This document shows positions 1-6,864 of a stretch of 8,508 bases of DNA, piece by piece (position 1 is the first letter of the stretch; the number at the start of each line of letters is the position of its first letter). The position numbers were made by a program, and so were the translations under genes. The notes beneath the pieces were generated by a model. That model was given only the letters and a program-made list of their open reading frames with translations. It did not search any database and was not told where the DNA came from. The stretch covers positions 1-8,508 of the forward strand of contig CALYTX010000045.1 in NCBI GenBank assembly GCA_945487985.1, written 5' to 3'. The DNA comes from an uncultured Verrucomicrobiota bacterium. Lineage in GTDB: Bacteria > Verrucomicrobiota > Kiritimatiellia > RFP12 > UBA1067.

Positions 1-29
1 CACCGCCATTTTTCCTTTAATATCACTAT

Positions 30-58
30 GGCGCGCGCACCGTCACGATTCGCGCGCC
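30..58. repeat. GC-rich inverted repeat downstream of gpmI
   Basis: Perfect 8-bp arms GGCGCGCG (30-37) and CGCGCGCC (51-58) enclose a 13-base loop, 35 bases past the gpmI stop. No T run follows the stem on either strand, so it is not a standard Rho-independent terminator. It could be a 3'-end stabilising or weak terminating hairpin, or a protein-binding dyad. The remaining bases of 1-92 hold no recognised gene. At the extreme edge, a minus-strand ATG at 7-9, three bases after AAAGGA, might begin a further gene, but only three codons are visible. Confidence 0.45.
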
Positions 59-92
59 TGCGGAAAGAAAATAAGTTGGCATCCCGCCCGAC

Positions 93-1682
93 TCAGACGA
101 AATTGAGCGACGACTTCGACCAAGGCGCTTTCGCCGCCAGCAGCGACGGCGTTGTCATTTCCGGCGGAACCGGCAGACCCATGAGCTGTAGCGCGGTTGG
201 CGCCACGGCCGAGAGCTTGGCCTTCGGGGTCAGTTCAACGCCGGCCGCGTCGTTAGCCACATAGAAGCATTCGACGAGGTTGAGCGTGTGGGAAGTCTTG
301 GTCAAACCCGACTTGTAATCTATCATCTGCTCGGCATTGCCGTGGTCGGCGAAAATCAGCACGTGCGCATCGAGCTCCAGAAGCCGCGGCAGCAGCTTGC
401 CGATGCACTCGTCGACCACCTCAACCGCCTTCGTGGCTGCCGCCAAATCGCCGGTATGGCCAACCATATCGCAATTGGCGTAGTTGACGGCGATAAAACC
501 GTAAGGATTGTTCTCGAGGCGTTTAAGCAACTCATCGGTTACGGTATAGGCGTCCATTTCGGGATGCGAGGCAAATGTGGCCGGATCGAAGCGGCTGGGG
601 ACGTCGACCTGGTCTTCTCCCGGTGAAGGCGTGGTCGACTTGCCGTTGAAGAAACTCGTCACATGACGGAACTTCTGGGTTTCGGCGATGCGCAACTGAC
701 GACTGCCTGCGCGGGAGATGACCTCGCCGAGCAGGTTGTCCATGCTGCCGCCGCCCTCGCCGGCACCGAGCAGATAGTCCTCAAACTCATCCCAGTATCT
801 GGAGAATCCCAAATAAGAAATCTTTGGGCGACGCGAACGCGTCCCGGGATAATCGTCACAGACAAACGCCTGGGTAAGCTGAATGGCGCGGTCCTGACGG
901 TAGTTGGTATGCATGACCACATCGCCATCCTGAACGCCAGCGTAATTTCCGATCACATAGCAGGGTATGTATTCGTCGGTCATGGGCGTGTTGTCTGGAG
1001 TTTTGCCGGTTTCATACTCGCGCTTCACGGCCTCCTCGACGGTCGCGACCTTGATTCCGCGGCAATTGACAATGCACTCGAAGGCCTGGTCGGTAAGCGC
1101 GTATTTCTTGGCGCGATCCATACCGTAGTAGCGACCCATGGCAGTGCCAATCGTGGCGTTGCCTACCGAAGCGAGCTCCTGCTTTAGTCTCGCGAGATAC
1201 TCGAGGGTCGAGCGCGGCGGCGTATCGCGTCCGTCGAGGAACGGATGCACCACAATCTTCCCTTCGGGAAATTCGGAGCGCGCGCGCTTCATCAACTTAA
1301 AAAGATGTTCCTGGTGGGCGTGCACGCCCTCGTCCTGCAGCAAGCCGAAGAAATGGAATTGCGAGTTGTTCCGCTTCCAATCGGCGACAAGTTTCTGCCA
1401 TTTCGGACTCTTGAAAAGATCGCCGGAGGCCAGGCCGTCGTCGATACGCTTAAGTTCCTGCACGACGATGCGCCCGGCACCCATGTTCAGATGGCCAACT
1501 TCCGAGGAGCCCTGATAACCGTCAGGCAGGCCCACAGCCTGTCCGCAGCAGTCAAGAAGACAATGGGGATAGCGCGCACGCAACTGGTCGATTACAGGAG
1601 TTTTGGCGCCGTAGACAGAATTGCCATTGGCGCGCTCGTTGACGCCCCAGCCGTCGCGGATGATAAACACTACTGGTCTCAT
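93..1682 (-). CDS. gpmI: 2,3-bisphosphoglycerate-independent phosphoglycerate mutase
   Basis: Interconverts 3- and 2-phosphoglycerate in glycolysis and gluconeogenesis in the cytoplasm, through a phosphoserine intermediate and two divalent metal ions (usually Mn2+). The 529-residue protein shows the alkaline-phosphatase-superfamily architecture. The N-terminal metal site is IIRDGWG (Asp10) and the nucleophile is Ser60 in GSSEVGHLNMGAGR. Substrate-domain motifs are GVHAHQEH (His121), FLDGRDTPP (148-156), GRYYGMDR (183-190) and YRQDR (261-265). Active-site Lys337 lies in AETQKF. C-terminal metal ligands lie in CDMVGHTGD (Asp405, His409), ADHGNAE (Asp446, His447) and TSHT (His465). No catalytic residue is missing. 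Bacterial members usually have about 510-515 residues; the excess is a tail of roughly 15 residues after the usual end. The ATG at 1682 is chosen because the family's N-terminus begins there. It has no evident Shine-Dalgarno sequence. It is the last gene of the run, 55 bp after ilvA. That gap holds no convincing promoter, so read-through is the likely source of expression. Confidence 0.97.
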   Translation of the reverse strand: MRPVVFIIRDGWGVNERANGNSVYGAKTPVIDQLRARYPHCLLDCCGQAVGLPDGYQGSSEVGHLNMGAGRIVVQELKRIDDGLASGDLFKSPKWQKLVADWKRNNSQFHFFGLLQDEGVHAHQEHLFKLMKRARSEFPEGKIVVHPFLDGRDTPPRSTLEYLARLKQELASVGNATIGTAMGRYYGMDRAKKYALTDQAFECIVNCRGIKVATVEEAVKREYETGKTPDNTPMTDEYIPCYVIGNYAGVQDGDVVMHTNYRQDRAIQLTQAFVCDDYPGTRSRRPKISYLGFSRYWDEFEDYLLGAGEGGGSMDNLLGEVISRAGSRQLRIAETQKFRHVTSFFNGKSTTPSPGEDQVDVPSRFDPATFASHPEMDAYTVTDELLKRLENNPYGFIAVNYANCDMVGHTGDLAAATKAVEVVDECIGKLLPRLLELDAHVLIFADHGNAEQMIDYKSGLTKTSHTLNLVECFYVANDAAGVELTPKAKLSAVAPTALQLMGLPVPPEMTTPSLLAAKAPWSKSSLNFV

Positions 1683-1737
1683 GATATTACGATTGGTTTT
1701 GCTGGTGGATAGTAATTTGTTTGTTTATCCAAGGCGC

Positions 1738-3237
1738 TCACCGCGCCTTCAGGAAATATTTGTAGGCGGGATTACCGCTCTGATCTTCGCAGGGATAGCC
1801 GATTTCAGCCAGCGCCTTCACGAATTCGGCACGCTCGGCAGGCGGAACCTGAAAGCCCGCGAGCACTTTACCGTGGTCGGCGCCGTGGTTGCGGTAATGG
1901 AAAAGCGAAATATTCCAGCGCCCGGCGATTACCTTTAGAAAATCCATTAGCGCTCCGGGCCGTTCCGGAAACTCGAAGGTGTAGACGATCTCGTCGGAAA
2001 TATTCGCCGCGCGCCCACCAACCATGTATCTTACATGCTCCTTGGCCAGCACGTTATCGGAAAGATCGATGCAATGAAAGCCTGCAGACCGGAAGCTCTT
2101 CTGGATAGCTTTGCGCTCGTCGGCGCTCTTCACCGCCACGCCGACGAAAACGTGGGCGAGCAGGCCTTCGCTCATCCTGTAATTGAACTCGGTAACGGCA
2201 TGCTTGCCGAGCCTGGCGATGAACTTCGAGAAACTGCCGGGCCGCTCGGGAATGGCGCAATCGAAAATCGCCTCGCGCCCCTCGCCCAGCTCGGTAAGCT
2301 CGCTCACGAAACGGATGCGGTCGAAATTCATATTCGCGCCGGACACGACCGCGACGCAGCAATCGCCTTTCCGCGCCGTCTTTTTCGCAGCCGCCAGCGC
2401 CAGCGCACCAGCTGGCTCGCAGACTGCGCGCGTGGATTCGAAAATATCCTTGATCGCCGCGCATGTCTCGGCCGTGGAAACGCGCACTATGCCGTCGAGA
2501 TGCTTCCGGCAGAGACGAAATGTTTCGCGCCCAGGCTCCTTGACGCAAACACCGTCGGCGAAAAGCCCCGGAGTTTCGAGCGTCACGCGGCGGCCGGCTT
2601 TGAGCGAACGGTACATGCAGTCGGAATCCTCGGGTTCGACTCCGTAGACCTTCACCCACGGACGAACCGCCTTGACGTAGGCAGACACTCCCGCGGCCAG
2701 CCCGCCGCCGCCGACGGGCACGTATATCGCGTTCAAATCCCGCCCTGCGTCGTCAAGGATTTCCTTGCCGACCGTTCCCTGTCCGGCAATTACATCCGGA
2801 TCGTCGAACGGGGCGATGTAAGTGTAGCCGTAGGCGTCGATCTGGCGGTGAAGCTCCTCGTAGGTATCGGAATAGCTGTCGCCATAAAGCACAATCGACG
2901 CGCCGTAGGCTTTTACGGCGGCGGTCTTGATCTCGGGCGTGGTGACGGGCATTACAATCGTCGCCTTGACGCCGAGTTTCTTCGCCGAAAGCGCAACGCC
3001 CTGGGCGTGATTCCCCGCCGAGGCGCAGATCACGCCCTTGGCCAACTCCTCGGGCGAAAGCTGGCTCATCTTGTTGTAGGCGCCGCGGATTTTGTAACTG
3101 TGCACCGGCTGCAGGTCTTCACGCTTGAGCAAAAATTTCGCCCCGTATCGCTTCGAAAGCACTGTCGCTTCGTCAAGAGGCGTTTTCACGGCGACATCGT
3201 AAACGGTCGCGTTGAGTATTTTAGTCAGATAATTCAT
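1738..3237 (-). CDS. ilvA: Biosynthetic threonine ammonia-lyase (threonine deaminase) with two ACT-like domains
   Basis: PLP enzyme that deaminates L-threonine to 2-oxobutanoate, the committed step of isoleucine synthesis. The protein has 499 residues (E. coli IlvA has 514). The fold-type II catalytic domain covers about residues 15-315. It shows the PLP lysine Lys49 in HSYKIRGAY, SAGNHAQG (73-80), the phosphate-binding glycine loop VGGGGLAAG (175-183) and SGANMNFDRIRF (299-310). Two tandem ACT-like regulatory domains follow (about 324-397 and 417-491), marked by the paired motifs IPERPGSF and FPERPGAL, and by VTEFNYR and ISLFHYRNHG. Two such domains mark the long biosynthetic form, which in characterised relatives is inhibited by isoleucine and activated by valine. 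The short catabolic form has none. The ATG at 3237 is chosen over in-frame codons further upstream because it lies one base after the kinase stop and matches the family N-terminus. Only a weak GGAAAA sits 8 bases upstream, so expression probably depends on translational coupling. No other ilv gene is in the window. Confidence 0.96.
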   Translation of the reverse strand: MNYLTKILNATVYDVAVKTPLDEATVLSKRYGAKFLLKREDLQPVHSYKIRGAYNKMSQLSPEELAKGVICASAGNHAQGVALSAKKLGVKATIVMPVTTPEIKTAAVKAYGASIVLYGDSYSDTYEELHRQIDAYGYTYIAPFDDPDVIAGQGTVGKEILDDAGRDLNAIYVPVGGGGLAAGVSAYVKAVRPWVKVYGVEPEDSDCMYRSLKAGRRVTLETPGLFADGVCVKEPGRETFRLCRKHLDGIVRVSTAETCAAIKDIFESTRAVCEPAGALALAAAKKTARKGDCCVAVVSGANMNFDRIRFVSELTELGEGREAIFDCAIPERPGSFSKFIARLGKHAVTEFNYRMSEGLLAHVFVGVAVKSADERKAIQKSFRSAGFHCIDLSDNVLAKEHVRYMVGGRAANISDEIVYTFEFPERPGALMDFLKVIAGRWNISLFHYRNHGADHGKVLAGFQVPPAERAEFVKALAEIGYPCEDQSGNPAYKYFLKAR

Positions 3238-3238
3238 T

Positions 3239-6109
3239 TTACAGATTTTCCGCTTCGGCGGCCGCCTCGGCTTCGCTGAAATCGATATCGGGGAAGAAGT
3301 CCTTCGCAAGTTTGACGCGCGCGGGGAATTTCTTGACCGATTCCTTTAGCAGTTTTTCGGCATAGACGGTGGAACTGGGGTTGTCAGCACAGACGATGCG
3401 CAAAATAAAGGCTACGCCCATAATCGCATCGAAGCGATCCTTGGCCGAAAGCTTGTCCTTCGTCGTTCCGCCGACGGCTTCGTTGCGGACGATGAATTTC
3501 GAGATTACTTCGTCGAGATTGGAGTGATAAGACTTAAGGAACGTCTGCCACGGCAGATCGGTTTCCTTCTTGCTACCTTTCTTTGCATACCGGATGATGT
3601 TGTTATCGATCTTCACCACCGTGGCTCCTCTGAGGCTCTTCTTATCCTTCGGGGCAGCACGGGTGAATGTATAGCCCTTCATGTTGCGGATGAGCGTGTT
3701 TTGCATCAATTCCATGCAATCAATCTTCTTCCGTTCCTTGCCGAGCTGCACCGAACCTTCGGCCGTGGAAATATCGCGTTCGACGCCGTCGAGCATGCTG
3801 CGCGAAATTTTCCAGTCAAGCTGGCGTATCTTGCCGCTGTCGACCAGATCCTGGAAAGCCTTCTTCGCCAGCTCTGTTTCTTCGGCAATCTTCTTGGCCT
3901 TGGCGGCTGCCGCTTCAGCTTTGCGGCGCTTTTCCTCTTCTTCCGCATGTCGCTTGGCTTCCTCACGCTCGCGACGCAACTTTTCTTCGCGCAGTCTGCG
4001 CTCGGTCTGTTCAATCGACTTCTTGCCCTTGCTTTGGACATAGGAACGGCCCTTGGCGATGGTGGAAACTTCCTCGCTGCCGTGGATAGCGTCGTAATCG
4101 CCCTTGAATTTATCTGCAAGGGCAATAAGCTGTTGCATAAACTCCTCGGAAAGCTCGCCTTCGTTTTTCGTCGCTTCAATCGTATTGTCAATATTTTTCA
4201 CCAGCAAATTGATTTTGCCGCGAATAGTTATTTCCGCGATACGGCAATTGTAAGCGCGCTCCCAAATACCATTGACATCCTTGACCACCGGCGGAACCTC
4301 CGTCGATTTACCATCAGCATCGACCGCCGCTGCGACAGCCTCGGGAGCGGCAGGGGCCGCGCCCGCCTCGCCATTTTCCGCCTTGGCCGCAGCGGCAGCC
4401 TCGGCCTTGGCTTTTTGCTCGGCTTCCCACTTCGCCTTCTCTTCAAGATATTTCTGCCCTTCCGGAGAATTCGGGTCTGCCTCGTCGTCGACCGGCGCAC
4501 GGAACTTAGCGATCGCCCTCGCCGGCGCGGGGGCAGGGACAGGCGCGACGCCCTCCGCCGCGACGGGCGGAGCATTGGTTTCGGCGGCGGCGGGCACGGC
4601 ATTGGTTTCAGCCGCGACAGACTGCGCTTCATCCTGAATATTCGTAGATGCTATCGCCTTCAAGAGCGTTTCCGGAGGCGTCGGCTTGAGCATATCGATC
4701 ACGCTCTGGGAATACTTTTCGGAAAGCAGTTTGGAAAGACTTTCCGTAGGGCCTACGCATTCTTGCTCGATTGCCGTGGCCATATTGTTCATCTCGTCAG
4801 CGAAATTGAGCGCCTTCTCGCGGGTAGACTGGAACGACGTTCGCGCGGCATTCACGTTCTTACCTATCATGTTTTCGTATTTCTCGCGATCGGCCACCTT
4901 GCGCGCGTGGATGACATAGAAGAGCAACCCCGCCACCGCTATCACCACCGCGATGATAATCCCGATGAACATCGCCACCTTGCCGCCCACATTGCCTTCA
5001 TCGGACGGGGGCGGATTGCTTTCACCGCCAGCGGACACCGTTGACAGACGTTTCTTGCCGCCTTTGATCTTCAGCCGCTTGCCGCCGCTGGCTGACGACC
5101 GGGCTTCGTCTTCGGCATCGGCAAGCTCAGTACCCGCCGGCGCCTCGGCCGCCTCGGCCGACGCATTGAGCGAAGTTTTGCGGCGAGTACTCAAGCGCAA
5201 CTTCTTCGTCCCAGTGCCAGTGGCAGTGCGCGCGCCTTGCGGACTTTGAACCGGAATCGCGTGAACGGTATTGAGCCCCGTGGCCAAAACCTTCTTGAAA
5301 TCAACGAGCAGCGCCTCGAAAGTCGGATAGCGGTCTTTCGGGTCGAGCTGCAGCATCTTCATCACGAGGTAGTCAATCTGCGGCGAAAGCCCAGGACGAA
5401 CCTCGCTGGGCTTGCGCGCCGGTCCTTCAAAACGCTTGCGCACCACGGCGTTAGCATCATCCCCCTCGAAGGGTGCGACTCCGCACAGCGCGTGATAAAT
5501 AGTGCCGCCAAGCGAATACATATCGGCGCGGTAATCGATTGGCTCCTTCTTCACCTTCTCAGGAGCAATGTAATAAGGCGTTCCCCAGATCTCGTCGGTG
5601 TCTTTCTGCATCGCCGCCAGACCGAAATCGACCAGTTTGGCGTTGCCATTGGCGTCGAGAAGCACATTCTCGGGCTTAACATCGCCGTGCACCAATCCCT
5701 GGTCAGACGCACAGCGCAACGCCTGGGCGACCTGCTCGCAAATCTTCAGCACCCGCGGCACGTCAGAATTGGCGCCGGTATGCTGCATAATCTGGTACAG
5801 CGAGCCGCCGGTAACCAATTCCATTGCGATATACGGCATGCCGTCGAAGATGTTGTAGGAATAGATCTGCGCGATATTCGGGTGAATCAGCCGCGCGGCG
5901 GCCTGGGCTTCCTTTTTGAATTTTTCAACGAAACCGGCATCACTACCGTATTCCTTGAGCATCACCTTCACTGCCACGGGACGGTCGAGCATCTTGTCAC
6001 GCCCCATGTAGACGCCACCCATTCCGCCACGACCCAACTCGCGCTCAAGCAGAAAATTGTCGCCGTCTCCGAAAACGCTCGGCGTCGCAATCAGGAGTTC
6101 TTCACTCAT
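3239..6109 (-). CDS. Membrane-anchored Hanks-type Ser/Thr protein kinase with long C-terminal extension
   Basis: A 956-residue kinase. The kinase domain (about 19-272) has the glycine loop GRGGMGGVY (26-34), Lys48 in AVKVM, the probable helix-C Glu67, catalytic loop HGDVKPEN (141-148; Asp143, Asn148), DFG (161-163), APE (182-184) and the Asp196/Arg260 structural residues. The core is complete, so activity is expected. The catalytic loop reads HGD where most such kinases have HRD. Residues 280-378 are a basic, low-complexity linker. Residues 379-400 form one transmembrane helix, which should place the remainder outside the cytoplasm. That part has an Ala/Pro-rich stretch with 9-residue repeats (498-524), a Lys/Glu/Ala stretch (555-580), a probable coiled coil (697-750) and an unrecognised C-terminal region (about 755-945). 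I see no PASTA, WD40 or TPR repeats. The start at 6109 overlaps the lepB stop as ATGA and has GGAGGA seven bases upstream. A GTG five codons earlier is less likely because it lies inside that ribosome site. Substrates are unknown. Confidence 0.93.
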   Translation of the reverse strand: MSEELLIATPSVFGDGDNFLLERELGRGGMGGVYMGRDKMLDRPVAVKVMLKEYGSDAGFVEKFKKEAQAAARLIHPNIAQIYSYNIFDGMPYIAMELVTGGSLYQIMQHTGANSDVPRVLKICEQVAQALRCASDQGLVHGDVKPENVLLDANGNAKLVDFGLAAMQKDTDEIWGTPYYIAPEKVKKEPIDYRADMYSLGGTIYHALCGVAPFEGDDANAVVRKRFEGPARKPSEVRPGLSPQIDYLVMKMLQLDPKDRYPTFEALLVDFKKVLATGLNTVHAIPVQSPQGARTATGTGTKKLRLSTRRKTSLNASAEAAEAPAGTELADAEDEARSSASGGKRLKIKGGKKRLSTVSAGGESNPPPSDEGNVGGKVAMFIGIIIAVVIAVAGLLFYVIHARKVADREKYENMIGKNVNAARTSFQSTREKALNFADEMNNMATAIEQECVGPTESLSKLLSEKYSQSVIDMLKPTPPETLLKAIASTNIQDEAQSVAAETNAVPAAAETNAPPVAAEGVAPVPAPAPARAIAKFRAPVDDEADPNSPEGQKYLEEKAKWEAEQKAKAEAAAAAKAENGEAGAAPAAPEAVAAAVDADGKSTEVPPVVKDVNGIWERAYNCRIAEITIRGKINLLVKNIDNTIEATKNEGELSEEFMQQLIALADKFKGDYDAIHGSEEVSTIAKGRSYVQSKGKKSIEQTERRLREEKLRREREEAKRHAEEEEKRRKAEAAAAKAKKIAEETELAKKAFQDLVDSGKIRQLDWKISRSMLDGVERDISTAEGSVQLGKERKKIDCMELMQNTLIRNMKGYTFTRAAPKDKKSLRGATVVKIDNNIIRYAKKGSKKETDLPWQTFLKSYHSNLDEVISKFIVRNEAVGGTTKDKLSAKDRFDAIMGVAFILRIVCADNPSSTVYAEKLLKESVKKFPARVKLAKDFFPDIDFSEAEAAAEAENL
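4538..4618 (-). repeat. Nine-residue repeats in the kinase's extracytoplasmic linker
   Basis: Kinase residues 498-524 read as three 9-residue units: VAAETNAVP, AAAETNAPP and the degenerate VAAEGVAPV. At the DNA level an 11-base core, gcattggtttc on the plus strand, recurs 27 bases apart (4572-4582 and 4599-4609). It is a coding repeat in a Pro/Ala-rich spacer just outside the membrane and may vary in copy number between strains. Confidence 0.6.
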
Positions 6110-6864
6110 CGTATGATCCTCCACCCGTTGAATGGCCAGAAAACTACACTCCCGACGCCGCGCAGGTTGTCTCCCGGAACCGGACCCCAGTAACGACTGT
6201 CGAAACTGTTACGGAAATTATCGCCGCAGGCGAAATACTCGTCGTCGCCCATCGTCACTTCGACGGGCAGCATAGGCTGGTCGGCCACAGGATGCTCGAG
6301 ACGGTAGGTTTCACCCGGAGTGGCCTTCATCCGCTTGATGTAGTGCGTTCCCTGCTGCAACCCTCTGATGCCATCGGTAGCGAAAACCATCACATCACCA
6401 TTCCGGGGCTTGCGGAAATTCCAGGTCATGCGGTTAACGAAAATGAAATCGCCCGATATGACCGCACCCTTCCAGACCGTTTGGCCACGGACGACATACC
6501 GACCCGCCAACTCGCGACAGGCATCGAGAGGCAGTTTGCAACCATGCGCGTCGGCACCTACGAACACATCGGCAAAACCATCTTGACGAGGAATTACGCG
6601 AACCGTGCCGGAGGCTGGAGCATTGAATTCGACTGTCTTCTCGCCAGTCCAAACCCACTTGGCAATTGACAGCGGAAACCGATCCCAAGCACCAGGTTCG
6701 ACGCCCTCGCGCGTATGGTAGCCCCACAACGTTTCTTGCATCGAGCCAGTGGGGATATTGAAAGGCTGGAAGAAATAAGCCCTAAAAGCCATCGCCACGG
6801 AAAAGGCGACGACTATCGTATCCAGCCATTCCCGGCCGTAATCCTGCCATGTTTTCCGAGCCAT
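6106..6864 (-). CDS. lepB: Type I signal peptidase with large insertion
   Basis: Membrane serine protease (S26 family) that removes signal peptides from exported proteins on the outer face of the cytoplasmic membrane. The protein has 252 residues. An N-terminal membrane helix (about 13-32) leads straight into box B, IPTGSMQETL, with nucleophile Ser41. Box C is SGDFIFVNR (137-145). Box D is HYIKRMKATPGE with the general base Lys177. Box E is GDNFRNSFDSRYWGP (214-228). The Ser-Lys dyad is intact. The distance between Ser41 and Lys177 is far longer than in E. coli or Bacillus enzymes, because about 80-90 residues are inserted after box B. The insert contains the two segments FNAPASGTVRV (80-90) and VVRGQTVWKGAVISGD (124-139). 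The ATG at 6864 is chosen because its A is also the last base of the guaB stop (TAATG) and the membrane helix follows directly. A longer reading from 6993 would add 43 residues made only from sequence inside guaB. Expression is probably coupled to guaB, and the gene overlaps the kinase by four bases. Confidence 0.95.
   Translation of the reverse strand: MARKTWQDYGREWLDTIVVAFSVAMAFRAYFFQPFNIPTGSMQETLWGYHTREGVEPGAWDRFPLSIAKWVWTGEKTVEFNAPASGTVRVIPRQDGFADVFVGADAHGCKLPLDACRELAGRYVVRGQTVWKGAVISGDFIFVNRMTWNFRKPRNGDVMVFATDGIRGLQQGTHYIKRMKATPGETYRLEHPVADQPMLPVEVTMGDDEYFACGDNFRNSFDSRYWGPVPGDNLRGVGSVVFWPFNGWRIIR
6117..6122 (-). promoter_or_regulatory. Strong ribosome binding site of the kinase gene, inside lepB
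   Basis: GGAGGA on the minus strand, seven bases before the ATG at 6109, within the last codons of lepB. It decides the start: the GTG at 6124 would begin inside this site. It is the best Shine-Dalgarno sequence among the five genes, suggesting the kinase is translated efficiently in its own right as well as by coupling to lepB. Confidence 0.85.

Noticed and set aside
30..58. Inverted repeat as a standard intrinsic terminator of gpmI
   Set aside because: The stem is strong, but no T run follows on either strand, so it is kept only as a hairpin or dyad.
1683..1737. Possible promoter TTGGAT/TATCCA before gpmI
   Set aside because: The 15-base spacing is short and the -10 match is poor, so it is not supportable as a promoter.
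2035..3279. Long plus-strand open frame of 414 codons opposite ilvA
   Set aside because: Antisense to ilvA, whose entire length matches threonine deaminase. The mirror frame has no domain or start signal.
3238..3309. Longer ilvA start at 3309
   Set aside because: The extra 24 Arg/Pro/Lys-rich residues overlap the kinase gene and have no counterpart in the family. The ATG at 3237 matches the family N-terminus.
3524..5044. Long plus-strand open frame of 506 codons opposite the kinase C-terminal part
   Set aside because: Antisense to the kinase coding region. Its Arg/Leu/Gly-rich composition is the mirror of Ala/Lys/Glu codons, and no family is recognisable.
5237..6193. Plus-strand open frame of 318 codons opposite the kinase domain
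   Set aside because: Antisense to conserved kinase motifs. No ribosome site and no recognisable protein features.
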